In this document: piece by piece, positions 8,980-17,662 of the stretch
Layout: every line of letters begins with the position of its first letter
How positions within the stretch are numbered: position 1 is the first letter of the stretch
NCBI RefSeq assembly: GCF_011758805.1
Contig: NZ_JAANOW010000005.1
Location: 248,001 to 312,000 of the forward strand
Source: Mycolicibacterium fluoranthenivorans
GTDB taxonomy: Bacteria; Actinomycetota; Actinomycetes; Mycobacteriales; Mycobacteriaceae
Direction of reading: 5' to 3'
Length of the DNA: 64,000 nt
The notes under the pieces: generated by a model
What the model was told of the DNA's origin: nothing
What the model saw: only the letters and a program-made list of their open reading frames with translations
Database searches by the model: none
Translations under genes and position numbers: made by a program

Positions 8980-9234
8980 ATGAGCAGCGTAAAGACACGT
9001 GCTCGGCTGATTGCCGGTACCGCAGGAATATTCGGCGCGCTCACGTTGGGCGCGGTCGGATTTGGATCCGCCACTGCCTCGGCATTCCCAGGACCGCCCG
9101 GGCCACCCGGGCCCGGACCCGGCCCCGGGCTGTGCATCCCGCTACTGCCGTGCGCCGGTCCGCCGCCGCCTCCGATGCTGGGCGGACCTGGTCCGGCGCC
9201 GGGGCCGTTCGGGTTGCCCATTCCCTTCTTGTGA
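8980..9234 (+). CDS. Small secreted proline/glycine-rich protein, 84 aa
   Basis: Starts at ATG 8980 with AAGGAG 8 bases upstream. The signal peptide spans about residues 1-35 (GTAGIFGALTLGAVGFGSATA, cleavage SA-F). The mature part begins with a collagen-like Pro/Gly run (PGPPGPPGPGPGPG), then CIPLLPC, then more Pro/Gly and a hydrophobic end PIPFL. It is transcribed divergently from the paralogue at 8495-8713 across a 266-bp region that probably holds both promoters. Function unknown; it shares the Cys-x5-Cys motif with its neighbour. Confidence 0.65.
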   Translation: MSSVKTRARLIAGTAGIFGALTLGAVGFGSATASAFPGPPGPPGPGPGPGLCIPLLPCAGPPPPPMLGGPGPAPGPFGLPIPFL

Positions 9235-9242
9235 GCAGGTGA

Positions 9243-9280
9243 GGCGGGTTTGGTGCATTGCGGCCTGCACCAAACCCGCC
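9243..9280. terminator. Perfect 15-bp bidirectional terminator hairpin
   Basis: GGCGGGTTTGGTGCA (9243-9257) pairs with 9266-9280 with an 8-base loop. It lies between the stop of the rightward small secreted gene (9234) and the stop of the leftward kinase gene (9293), so it can serve both. Confidence 0.75.
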
Positions 9281-9292
9281 TTCGGAATACCC

Positions 9293-10855
9293 TCAGTTGC
9301 AGGCAGATTCCACCTTCTGCTGCTGCGGCGACAGGTCACTGCGAAGCGGCAACGTCACGGTGAACGTTGTGGCGGACGGAACGCTGTCGACGGCTATCGA
9401 TCCGCCATGAGCGGACACGACCGCCGAGACGATGGCCAGCCCCAAACCCGTGCTGCCGCCGCGCCGTGACCGCGAGCTGTCGCCTCGAACGAATCGGCCG
9501 AAGATCTCTGCCTGCTGTTCTGCCGGAATCCCCGGTCCGTCGTCGACGACCTTGATGGTCACGGCATCGGATCCCTGGGCCAGCACGGTGGTGATCGTCG
9601 TGCCGGCGGGGGTGTGCACGCGGGCGTTGGACAGGAGGTTGGCGAGCACTTGATGCAGCCGGCCCACATCGCCCGTCACGACGACCGGTTCTTCCGGCAG
9701 TTCCAGATCCCACTGGTGGCCCGGTCCCGCAGCGTGGGCATCACTGACCGCATCGATCGCCAGGGCGGACAGATCGACAGGTTCATGCTCAAGCGGCCGG
9801 CCGGCATCCAGCCGGGCCAGTAGCAGCAGATCTTCCACCAGCCTCGACATTCGCTTGGCCTCTGAGTCGATCCGACTCATCGCGTGCGCCAATCGATCGG
9901 GTGACGGATCATGCTGACGTTGAACAAGTTCGGTGTAGCCCCGAATTGCCGCCAAGGGCGTGCGTAGCTCGTGGCTGGCATCCGCGACGAACTGCCGCAC
10001 CCTTGTCTCACTGGCATGCCGGGCGGACATCGCCTCACCGATCCGGTGCAGCATTCGATCGAAGGCTGCACTCAGCCTGCCGACCTCGGTATACCGTGAG
10101 CCTGCTGTGCCCGCGTTCGGCGCCTTCGGCAGTGTCACCTCGCCACGATCCAGTTCGGAGTCCGCAATCCGCTGCGCCGTCGTCGCCACCGCCGACAGTG
10201 GTGCCAGCTGACGTCGCAAGATCAACACCCCGGCAGCAATCGCGGCCGTCAGCGTGACCACACCGATCACGGTCAGCATGCCGACCACCGCGAACAGCGT
10301 GTCGTCCACCGGCCGTGTCGGCAGCCCGGTCATGATGGCCTCACCGCCGAGGCCCGGTGTGGTGATCAGGCGATATCGACCCAGTCCGTCGATGACCTGC
10401 GACTCGGGGCCCGCTGTGATCATCCCGGCGAGTTCTTCGCGCGCGGTCGGAGTCACCTCTCGCAGGCTCCCGCTGTCGGTGATCACCGCAGCATCGAGCA
10501 ACCGTCCGTTGTGGTACACCGCGCCCAGCGTGCCGCTGGCCTGTCCCGGAGCGTTGAGGAAGAACGGACCGGGCCCTGACGGTCGATGTTCGTCCGGCAT
10601 CACCGGTGGTGGGCCCAGGGAGTACAACATCGAGGATCGCCAACCCGCTTCGACCACCTGATCGTCCAGCTGGTCGATCAGGAAGCGGTCCAGTGCCAAC
10701 AGCACGCCGGCGCCGATTGCCGAGCAGGCCAACGCCAACACCACTGTTTGCGCCGCCAGCAAACGTACTCGGAGTGACCAGCTGCTCGGGTGCCGCACGC
10801 GCCAGAACAATCCATGGTCGAGGTCGGCCATCTTTGTGTGAGACGCGGAACTCAT
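9293..10855 (-). CDS. Membrane sensor histidine kinase (TrcS-like)
   Basis: Two-component sensor of 520 residues. Two membrane segments (about 27-50 and 185-210) flank an extracytoplasmic sensor of about 130 residues. Then come a HAMP linker, the dimerisation/phospho-acceptor box SHELRTPLAAIRGY, and ATPase boxes NLLSNARVHT, DDGPGIP and GSTGLGLAI. It probably autophosphorylates the H-box His and passes phosphate to a response regulator. Two candidates are close: the canonical regulator at 11834-12604 (same strand, upstream) and the atypical divergent one at 11009. Size and domain order match M. tuberculosis TrcS from memory; no symbol is assigned. Confidence 0.85.
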   Translation of the reverse strand: MSSASHTKMADLDHGLFWRVRHPSSWSLRVRLLAAQTVVLALACSAIGAGVLLALDRFLIDQLDDQVVEAGWRSSMLYSLGPPPVMPDEHRPSGPGPFFLNAPGQASGTLGAVYHNGRLLDAAVITDSGSLREVTPTAREELAGMITAGPESQVIDGLGRYRLITTPGLGGEAIMTGLPTRPVDDTLFAVVGMLTVIGVVTLTAAIAAGVLILRRQLAPLSAVATTAQRIADSELDRGEVTLPKAPNAGTAGSRYTEVGRLSAAFDRMLHRIGEAMSARHASETRVRQFVADASHELRTPLAAIRGYTELVQRQHDPSPDRLAHAMSRIDSEAKRMSRLVEDLLLLARLDAGRPLEHEPVDLSALAIDAVSDAHAAGPGHQWDLELPEEPVVVTGDVGRLHQVLANLLSNARVHTPAGTTITTVLAQGSDAVTIKVVDDGPGIPAEQQAEIFGRFVRGDSSRSRRGGSTGLGLAIVSAVVSAHGGSIAVDSVPSATTFTVTLPLRSDLSPQQQKVESACN

Positions 10856-11008
10856 GACTTTCTCACCCGCAGATCGTCACTCACCCAGCTAGCACAAAAC
10901 TATGCCGAACTTAGGTCCCAGCTTTGAATTCTCTGTCGGACGTCAATTCCTAACGTCCTCATAGGTTTCCAAAGGCGTTCGCAGATTTGCGCGCCCGACA
11001 CTCACGCC

Positions 11009-11830
11009 ATGATGCCACGCGTTTTCGACAGCACTCCGACCTCGTTCGGGCGGCAGGCGCGGGAACGTCCGTTGGGAGTCGGCAGCTCTCCGATGACCGT
11101 GCTCGTCGTCGACGATGACCGCGTGGCCGCGGAGATCGTGTCGATCATGCTGAGTTGGGAGGGTGCCGACGTCCTCACCGCGCACGACGCGGCCGAAGCA
11201 CTGTCACTGGCGCGCAGACACCGGTTCGACGTGGCGATTCTGGACCCCCGCCTTCCCGACGCGGATGCGTTGTCACTGCTGCGCACCTTGCGTCACGATC
11301 AACCGGCACTGCTGGTACTCATGCTGCTGCCGGCGGGATCAACCAATGAGCGGCTCGCCCGGTTCGCCGCCGGATACGAGTACCTGGCCAAACCGTTCTC
11401 GGTGGAGGAGCTTTCGCTGAGGTTGCGGATCCTGTTGTCGCGCGCGGCTTCAGGAGTGAACGGCGGTCTGCCGGATATCGTTGTCGGCGACCTCGTGCTC
11501 AACGAGGAAGGTCGCGAGGTGACGCGCGCCGGGCGTGACCTCGCACTCACGTACACCGAGTTCGAGCTGTTGCGCTACTTCATGCGCAATCCGCACCGCC
11601 TGCTGACCAAACAGCAGATACTGGCCAGGGTCTGGCCGTACGGATACTCGGGACGCCCCAACATCGTCGAACTCTACGTGTCCAGTCTGCGCAAGAAGAT
11701 CAATCAGGATGGGGCGCCGATGATCCATACGCTGCGGCTGAACGGTTACATCCTCAAACCCGCCCTCGACGAGGCCACGAGCCGAACTTCGTCCGACAAG
11801 CAGATCGAGACCGGGAACGCACCGAGGTGA
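11009..11830 (+). CDS. OmpR-family response regulator with atypical receiver
   Basis: 273 residues: a 28-residue extension, a receiver domain (about 29-150) and a winged-helix DNA-binding domain (about 165-260). The acidic pair (VVDDD), the Asp of AILDPRLPD and the Lys of LAKPFS are present. The usual switch Thr/Ser is missing: the matching strand reads VLMLLPAGS, against VLLLTARDS in the neighbour. DADA replaces the common DMDG turn. The winged helix is close to that of the next regulator (VELYVSSLRKKI, IHTLRLNGYILKPA), so they look like paralogues. Divergent from the kinase gene; the stop lies 3 bp from the stop of the convergent regulator. ATG 11093 is an alternative start. Confidence 0.75.
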   Translation: MMPRVFDSTPTSFGRQARERPLGVGSSPMTVLVVDDDRVAAEIVSIMLSWEGADVLTAHDAAEALSLARRHRFDVAILDPRLPDADALSLLRTLRHDQPALLVLMLLPAGSTNERLARFAAGYEYLAKPFSVEELSLRLRILLSRAASGVNGGLPDIVVGDLVLNEEGREVTRAGRDLALTYTEFELLRYFMRNPHRLLTKQQILARVWPYGYSGRPNIVELYVSSLRKKINQDGAPMIHTLRLNGYILKPALDEATSRTSSDKQIETGNAPR

Positions 11831-11833
11831 CTG

Positions 11834-12604
11834 CTACCGAGTCGCCGGTTTGATGATGTATCCGACGCCGCGCAGCGTGTGGATCATCGGTGGGTGGCCG
11901 GAGTCGATCTTCTTCCGCAGATAGGAGATGTACAACTCCACCACACCCACTCTCCCGCCGAAGTCGTGATCCCAGACCCGGTCGAGAATCTCGCTCTTGC
12001 TGACGACGCGGCGGGCGTTGTGCATAAGGATTCGGAGTACCTCAAACTCCCTTGAGGTCAGGCCAATCGGTTGCCCGGCGCGGGTGACCTCGAAACTGTC
12101 CTCGTCGAGGATCAGGTCTCCCACCACGATTCTGGCGCTGCCCTCGACGACCGCCGCACCGACGCGCCGGACCAGAGACCGGAGGCGAAGAATCAGCTCT
12201 TCCAGACTGAACGGCTTCGTGACGTAGTCATCACTTCCCGCGCTCAAACCAGCCAGTCGTTCCTCGACGGAATCGCGTGCCGTAAGCAGGAGCACGGGCA
12301 GAGCCGGTTGCTGGGCGCGAAGATGCCGCAGGACCTCCAAACCGTCCATATCGGGCAGCATTCCGTCCAGCACCACGACATCGGGCGGATTCCGGCGTGC
12401 CTCGACGAGAGCCGAAGTCCCGTCGGCCGCCGTCGATACCTGCCAACCCTCATAGCGCAGCGCCATGGCGAGCACCTCCGTCAGCGCCAACTCGTCGTCG
12501 ACCACCAGCGCCCGTAGAGGTGATCCGTCGGGGCTGCACATGGCCACCTGTTTGCCCCCGGTCACCCACCCCGACAACGTGTTCCCGCCTTCTGGTGCAC
12601 TCAC
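11834..12604 (-). CDS. OmpR-family response regulator (TrcR-like)
   Basis: Canonical response regulator of about 256 residues. The receiver has VVDDE, the phospho-acceptor in VVLDGMLPDMDGLEVL, the switch Thr in LLLTARDS, and Lys in DYVTKPFS. The C-terminal winged helix ends with VELYISYLRKKID and HTLRGVGYIIKPA. It is the probable partner of the kinase at 9293-10855, which follows on the same strand beyond the inserted divergent regulator. The start is unclear: GTG 12604 gives 256 residues, near the TrcR length; GTG or ATG codons just before CSPDGSPLRALVVDDE are alternatives, and the frame is open further upstream. Confidence 0.8.
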   Translation of the reverse strand: MSAPEGGNTLSGWVTGGKQVAMCSPDGSPLRALVVDDELALTEVLAMALRYEGWQVSTAADGTSALVEARRNPPDVVVLDGMLPDMDGLEVLRHLRAQQPALPVLLLTARDSVEERLAGLSAGSDDYVTKPFSLEELILRLRSLVRRVGAAVVEGSARIVVGDLILDEDSFEVTRAGQPIGLTSREFEVLRILMHNARRVVSKSEILDRVWDHDFGGRVGVVELYISYLRKKIDSGHPPMIHTLRGVGYIIKPATR

Positions 12605-12753
12605 CGGGCCATTGTCGTCGATCGCGATGAGCGCCACCTGTGCTTGACATAGCGCGCGGCTAGGAATGACACCGAGTGCCCAGTTCACTTTTTTGACAGA
12701 GCAATTCGTTGAGCCGAGCACGCCTGAGCGGATTCGGGCACCCACCCCCCGCG

Positions 12754-12799
12754 CACGACTGCGGCGCACGGATCGTTCGATCCGTGCGCCGCAGTCGTG
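12754..12799. terminator. 21-bp perfect hairpin terminator
   Basis: Bases 12754-12774 pair perfectly with 12779-12799 around the loop GTTC. It lies 7 bp beyond the stop of the leftward glycosyltransferase gene (12806) and shields the response regulator gene downstream from read-through. Confidence 0.8.
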
Positions 12800-12805
12800 T
12801 GTACC

Positions 12806-14773
12806 TCAGTGCGCGGGTGCCGACAGGTCGTACAGCGTGACGCCGTCCACCGTCTTCGCGGTGTAGTGCTGCTTGACCCAATCCGAGATCTTGTCGGAAT
12901 CCGACGTCGACCCGGATCCACCACCGAAGGACGGCATTCCCGGCCGTTCCGACACGTAGTAGTAATGCACGAGCCCATCGCGGACGTAACCCTGGAACTG
13001 CTCCAAGGTCGGCGCCGGATCCCCGCCACCGAATCCGCCGATCGGCATCACCGGGTGGCCGGTGGCCAGTTGGTAATCCGAGGCGTCCAAAGACCCGGTG
13101 GTCGCGGCGACCCATCGGTAATCGCCGGCATTGGCCATCAACAGCCACGACACGTCTGCGGAGACCTTGCCCCCGCCCGGGCCCCACGAAGGAGAACCCG
13201 ACTTGTCACCGGGAGCACCGGGACCGCCCCCTGGGAATCCCGGCATCCCAACGTTCTTCGACGACGGCCCCGCGGTGATCACCGGACCACTGTGCGCGGT
13301 GGTCAGGGTCTGGACGCTGTACGTCACCGGTCCTGCCATGGCGGCCACCACGGCCAGCCCGGCCGCGAACACCTTGAGGTCGCGGGCGGCGACGGTCAGG
13401 CCCGGCCGGATCAGCGAGGCGAGCAGCATGCCGACCGCCAAAGCGCCGGTAGCCACGACGACCCACCGCAACCACGGCAGGAAATCGGGCGCTCTGCCCA
13501 ATAGCACCCAGGACCACGCCGCAGTCAATGCGACCACCGAGGCCAACACTGCAGTCACCCAACGCTTCTCACGGTTGCGCCACAGGTGCGTCACGCCGAT
13601 GCCCACCAACGCGGCCACGGCCGGTGACAGGGCGACGGTGTAGTAGTCGTGAAAGATCCCCGACATGAAGCTGAACGTCAGGGCCGTGACGACCAGCCAA
13701 CCGCCCCAGGCGAGGTAGGAGGCGCGCCTGGGATCGGTCCTGGCCGCTCGCCCACACAACACGAGACCCGCGACCAGCAGTATCAACGCCGCCGGCAGCA
13801 GCCAGGAGATCTGGGTGCCGGATTCCGTGGTGAACAACCGCGTGATACCGGCCTGCCCGAACATCGGGCCACCGGGACCGCTGGGGCCGCCGTGGCCCAC
13901 ACCTGCGGGCATCCCGCCGCCACCGCCGGCGCCGCCGCCCAGGATCCGACCGAGTCCGTTATAGCCGAGCGTGAGCTGCAGGAAGCTGTTGTTCGACGAT
14001 CCGCCGATGTAGGGGCGATCGGACTTCGGCCAGAACTCGACGAGCGCGACCCACCACCCGGCGGCCGCGACGGCGGCCGCCAGCCCGGCGAACAGGTGGA
14101 CGATTCGCGTCCGCAGGCGGGGCGGAGCGGCGACCAGATAGGCGATCGCCAGGCCCGGCAGGATCAACATGACCTGCAGCTGCTTGGTCAGGAATCCGAA
14201 CCCGATCAGTACACCGCACAACACGACCCATCGGGTGCGCCCACTGTCGATGCCGCGCAGAAGCGCCCAGGTCGCAGCCACCATCAGGAATACCAACAGG
14301 GCATCCGGATTGTCGTAGCGAAACATCAGCGTGGCCACGGGTGTCAACGCAAGCACCGCGCCGGAGATCAGTCCCGCACCGGGGCCGAAAGCCCTTCGCA
14401 CCGTGGCGTAGAGCAATGCCACCGACGCCACACCCAGCAGTACCTGCGGTATCTGAAGGGCCCAGGAGTTCATGCCGAACAGGCGGGTGCTGATCTCCAT
14501 GACCCATAACGACGCGGGTGGTTTGTCGACCGTGATCGAGTTGCCGGCGTCCGAGGAGCCGAACAGGAAGGCCTTCCAGCTCTCGGTGCCGGCCTGCACG
14601 GCGGCGGCGTAGAACGAGTTGCCCCAGCCGTTGCGGCTGAGCCCGATGGTCCAGCACACGGCGGTGGCCAGGAGCAGCGCGATGAGGCCGGGCCGGGCCC
14701 AACGCGGGTCCGCCGTGTCACCGAGTTGTGCAGCGTCGTCAGTGCAATCGGTCGTGTCGGCTGCAGCAGTCAT
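12806..14773 (-). CDS. GT39/ArnT-like membrane glycosyltransferase
   Basis: Integral membrane glycosyltransferase of 655 residues that would use a polyprenyl-phosphate sugar to modify an exported acceptor. Features include a first transmembrane helix (LIALLLATAVCWTIGL), an early periplasmic Asp-containing loop with DKPPASLW, the GT39-type segment MFRYDNPDALLV, about ten membrane helices, and a soluble C-terminal domain of about 150 residues after a Gly/Pro-rich stretch. A second Gly/Pro-rich insert (GGGAGGGGG...GPSGPGG) lies in a periplasmic loop. Start ATG 14773 follows GGAGAG. It forms an operon with the GT2-GtrA gene 30 bp upstream, a probable supplier of the lipid-linked sugar. Confidence 0.85.
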   Translation of the reverse strand: MTAAADTTDCTDDAAQLGDTADPRWARPGLIALLLATAVCWTIGLSRNGWGNSFYAAAVQAGTESWKAFLFGSSDAGNSITVDKPPASLWVMEISTRLFGMNSWALQIPQVLLGVASVALLYATVRRAFGPGAGLISGAVLALTPVATLMFRYDNPDALLVFLMVAATWALLRGIDSGRTRWVVLCGVLIGFGFLTKQLQVMLILPGLAIAYLVAAPPRLRTRIVHLFAGLAAAVAAAGWWVALVEFWPKSDRPYIGGSSNNSFLQLTLGYNGLGRILGGGAGGGGGMPAGVGHGGPSGPGGPMFGQAGITRLFTTESGTQISWLLPAALILLVAGLVLCGRAARTDPRRASYLAWGGWLVVTALTFSFMSGIFHDYYTVALSPAVAALVGIGVTHLWRNREKRWVTAVLASVVALTAAWSWVLLGRAPDFLPWLRWVVVATGALAVGMLLASLIRPGLTVAARDLKVFAAGLAVVAAMAGPVTYSVQTLTTAHSGPVITAGPSSKNVGMPGFPGGGPGAPGDKSGSPSWGPGGGKVSADVSWLLMANAGDYRWVAATTGSLDASDYQLATGHPVMPIGGFGGGDPAPTLEQFQGYVRDGLVHYYYVSERPGMPSFGGGSGSTSDSDKISDWVKQHYTAKTVDGVTLYDLSAPAH

Positions 14774-14803
14774 AGTTTCTCTCCGGTGACGTAGGGGCTG
14801 AAA

Positions 14804-16075
14804 TCAGCGGTTCGGGTGAAAGACCCACGAGCGCAACACGATGAAGCGCAGCACGGTGGCGACCAGGTTGGCCGTGACGAGCACGCCCAACTCGAGCCAG
14901 TGCGGGGTGGGGTGGACCAGCGCGTGAACACTGGCCAGCGATCCGCCGGTGATCAGCAGCGCCATCCCGAAGACCAGCAGGCCCTCACCGTGATGACGGG
15001 CGCGGCCCTGTTGCCCGCGGATGCCGAAGGCGAACCGACGGTTGGCTGCGGTGTTGGCGATCGCCGTCACCAGCAGCGCCACGAAGTTGGCCGTTTGCGA
15101 TCCCACCGCGGTGTGCAGCCCGCTGAAGATGAGCAGATACGCCAGGGTGCTGATGACGCCGATCGCCCCGAAGGCTGCCAGTTGATAGATCGTTCCACGT
15201 GCCGGGGTGACCTGCTCCCGGCCGGCCCGGAGGTCCGCAGCCACCTCGTCGACCGGGATGCGGCCCAGGGCGAAGCCCTTGCGCATCCGGGCAATCCCCT
15301 TGAGGTCGGCGGTGGCGGTGGCGACGATGTCGACCCGGCTGTCGGGGTCGTCCACCCAGTCCACCGGCACCTCGTGGATGCGCAGGCCGGCCCGTTCGGC
15401 CAGCACCAGCAGCTCGGTGTCGAAGAACCATCCCGTGTCTGCCACCAGGGGCAGCAGCCGGTGCGCCACGTCGGCGCGGATCGCCTTGAAACCACACTGG
15501 GCGTCGGAGAACTTCGCCGACATCGTCGTCTTGAGGATCATGTTGTAGCAGCGCGAGATCACCTCGCGCTTGGGGCCGCGCACCACCCGTGACGTGCGGG
15601 CCAGCCGGGTACCGATCGCCAGGTCGGAATGACCGGAGATGAGCGGAGCCACCAGGGGCCCCAGGGCAGCGAGGTCGGTGGACAGGTCGACATCCATGTA
15701 CGCCAGCACGGGGGCATCCGAATTCGACCAGACGGCGTTCAGCGCACGGCCGCGCCCCTTCTGCTCCAATCGGACCACCCGGACTCCATCGAGTTCTTCG
15801 GCGAGCTCCGCGGCGATGCGAGGGGTGTCGTCGATACTGGCGTTGTCGGCGATGGTGATACGCACCGGGTAGGGCAGGGTCTCGGCCAGGTAGCGGTGCA
15901 GCCGATGCACCGAGCCCGACAGCGCTGCCTGCTCGTTGTAGACGGGCACCACGACGTCGAGAACCGGGACGCCGCGGCGGGCGGCATCGGCCAGCGCGCT
16001 CGACCGCGAAGGCGTGGACACGCCACTTTCGAGGGCCGCGGAATCAATCAGCATCTTGGTCATGACCATGAGCAT
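14804..16075 (-). CDS. Bifunctional GT2 glycosyltransferase / GtrA membrane protein
   Basis: 423 residues. The N-terminal domain (about 35-260) is a dolichol-phosphate-sugar-synthase-type GT2: VVPVYNEQ opens it, DNASIDDTP is the nucleotide-binding loop, and MDVDLSTD is the DxD-like metal site. The C-terminal about 130 residues are a four-helix GtrA domain thought to flip polyprenyl-linked sugars. It probably charges polyprenyl phosphate with a sugar and passes it across the membrane to the downstream GT39 enzyme. The extreme N-terminus offers three ATGs (16075, 16066, 16060), so the exact start is uncertain. Confidence 0.85.
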   Translation of the reverse strand: MLMVMTKMLIDSAALESGVSTPSRSSALADAARRGVPVLDVVVPVYNEQAALSGSVHRLHRYLAETLPYPVRITIADNASIDDTPRIAAELAEELDGVRVVRLEQKGRGRALNAVWSNSDAPVLAYMDVDLSTDLAALGPLVAPLISGHSDLAIGTRLARTSRVVRGPKREVISRCYNMILKTTMSAKFSDAQCGFKAIRADVAHRLLPLVADTGWFFDTELLVLAERAGLRIHEVPVDWVDDPDSRVDIVATATADLKGIARMRKGFALGRIPVDEVAADLRAGREQVTPARGTIYQLAAFGAIGVISTLAYLLIFSGLHTAVGSQTANFVALLVTAIANTAANRRFAFGIRGQQGRARHHGEGLLVFGMALLITGGSLASVHALVHPTPHWLELGVLVTANLVATVLRFIVLRSWVFHPNR

Positions 16076-16173
16076 GGGGCCCGGGCATGAGCGGGATATG
16101 GGACAAACGTGTGCGAAAGCTATGCGATGGTGACCGCGGCCGCCGAGGCCACCGCGACCTCCGAATCAGGCCA

Positions 16174-17520
16174 CTACGCGCCTTCGGTGCGGAGCTGGTG
16201 CGCCCCCGGGGTGGGCTGGTACGTGGTCGCATCGGTACGGAATTCGGCGCCGCTGTAGCGCTCGAGCAAGCTGGACACCTTCCGGGTGAGGCGGCGGTCG
16301 GCCAGGTCACTGAGATAGGGCACACGCTCGGCGATCGCGTAGGGCAGCATCCGCGCCACGACATACAGGAGCGCGGCGGCTGCACGGAGGCGATCTGCGC
16401 GGGTGATGATCACACCCATCTTGGCGGCCCTGAAGGTGTCGCCGCTGATGTAGGTGCGGATAAAGAACAGCTTGCTGAGGCTGCGCTCGAACGGTTCCCG
16501 GACACGGGTGCGCAGCGAGTCCTCCGGCTCGAATCGGGCACCCATGGTGCCGGCGACCAGACGGCCGCAGGTGTCGTCGTCCCACCCGGCCCGCAGCGTC
16601 GCGTGGCGGGTGGCCATCACATCCACGATTTCCTGTGGTGTGGTGGGCAACAACTCCTCGGGGAGGCCGAGCAGGAAGCATCGGTAGCGATAGAACTCCA
16701 CGCGGGCCCGTTCGTCCGCGGTGAATTCGCGGCGCCCCTTACCGACGATCTTCAACGCCAGCGCGAACATCGCCGCGTTACCCGCCGGCATCTGATCGGC
16801 CTGCGGGATCGGCACACCGTATTCGGCACTGTCCCAACGGCCCTTACGCATGACATTGATCCGGACCATCGAATGCATCAACCGCACCATCGCCGCGCTC
16901 TTGAAGCTGTACCCGTCGCGCGCGAGAGCGCCGGGCAGAACCGACGAGACGAAGAACGCCGCCGTCTCCTTGACCCGCTTGCCCGAGGTTCGTTCGCTGA
17001 ATGCACCCGTCACGGCCATCGGCAGCGCCGCGTACTTGTTGACGAACGTTCCGAGCAGACCGCCGCGGATGACGTAGGGCAACACGTGGGCGGTGGCATT
17101 ACGTTCCAAACGCGCACCGCGCTCCACCAGATCCAGGTCGATCCACTCCGGGACACTTTCCATGTCCTCGATGAAATCGACCAATTCCTTTGGGGCACCG
17201 TCGACTTGATCTACACCCTTGTCGCAGGCCTCGACCAGCATGTCGACCAGACGCTTGAATCCGTACTCGAACATCAACCCGGCATACGCATCGCCGACGC
17301 GATCCCCGAGCAGCGTGTAGTCGGCGACCACCGACACCAACTCGGCGTTGGCGAGGAGCCGTGGACGCTGATCGGCCAGTTCGTCTCGCATCTGAGCCGC
17401 AACGTTCGGATCGGTGGTGAAGCGCAGCGGCATCGTGTCGAAGTCGATCGAACCGTAGATCTCGGGCTGTGCCTCGCGTTGGCCTCGAATCCGAACGGCC
17501 CGCTCCTGTGCGGTGAGCAT
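16174..17520 (-). CDS. MpaB-family oxygenase (DUF2236)
   Basis: 448 residues resembling the MpaB/latex-clearing-protein-like oxygenases (DUF2236), a family predicted to bind heme b. The best signature is the helical segment MVRLMHSMVRINVMRKGRWD with the following YGVPIPQADQ (about residues 225-257). A second conserved-looking helix bundle ends near the C-terminus. There is no signal peptide. ATG 17520 is chosen because GGGGA precedes it and the family homology begins soon after; an open frame extends further upstream without ribosome sites. It lies downstream of a TetR regulator and a GMC oxidoreductase on the same strand. Confidence 0.75.
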   Translation of the reverse strand: MLTAQERAVRIRGQREAQPEIYGSIDFDTMPLRFTTDPNVAAQMRDELADQRPRLLANAELVSVVADYTLLGDRVGDAYAGLMFEYGFKRLVDMLVEACDKGVDQVDGAPKELVDFIEDMESVPEWIDLDLVERGARLERNATAHVLPYVIRGGLLGTFVNKYAALPMAVTGAFSERTSGKRVKETAAFFVSSVLPGALARDGYSFKSAAMVRLMHSMVRINVMRKGRWDSAEYGVPIPQADQMPAGNAAMFALALKIVGKGRREFTADERARVEFYRYRCFLLGLPEELLPTTPQEIVDVMATRHATLRAGWDDDTCGRLVAGTMGARFEPEDSLRTRVREPFERSLSKLFFIRTYISGDTFRAAKMGVIITRADRLRAAAALLYVVARMLPYAIAERVPYLSDLADRRLTRKVSSLLERYSGAEFRTDATTYQPTPGAHQLRTEGA

Positions 17521-17662
17521 TCCCCGTGGTCCTCTTCCTCGTCGCCGGCAGCTGCGCGCCTCCTGATGCCAGGATGGCACTGAGTGCCAGGTTAGTCCGT
17601 GGGGGCAGCGAATACCAGCGTGAGTCGTCACGACCGCATCGCAGGGCCGGGCCGAGCCGCAG

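Noticed and set aside
9090..9130. Collagen-like Pro/Gly run as a tandem DNA repeat
   Set aside because: It is a short low-complexity coding stretch in a secreted protein, not a repeat array.
12643..12670. TTGACA-like promoter before the glycosyltransferase terminator
   Set aside because: The possible -10 TAGGAAT is only about 12 bp from the -35, too close for a normal promoter.
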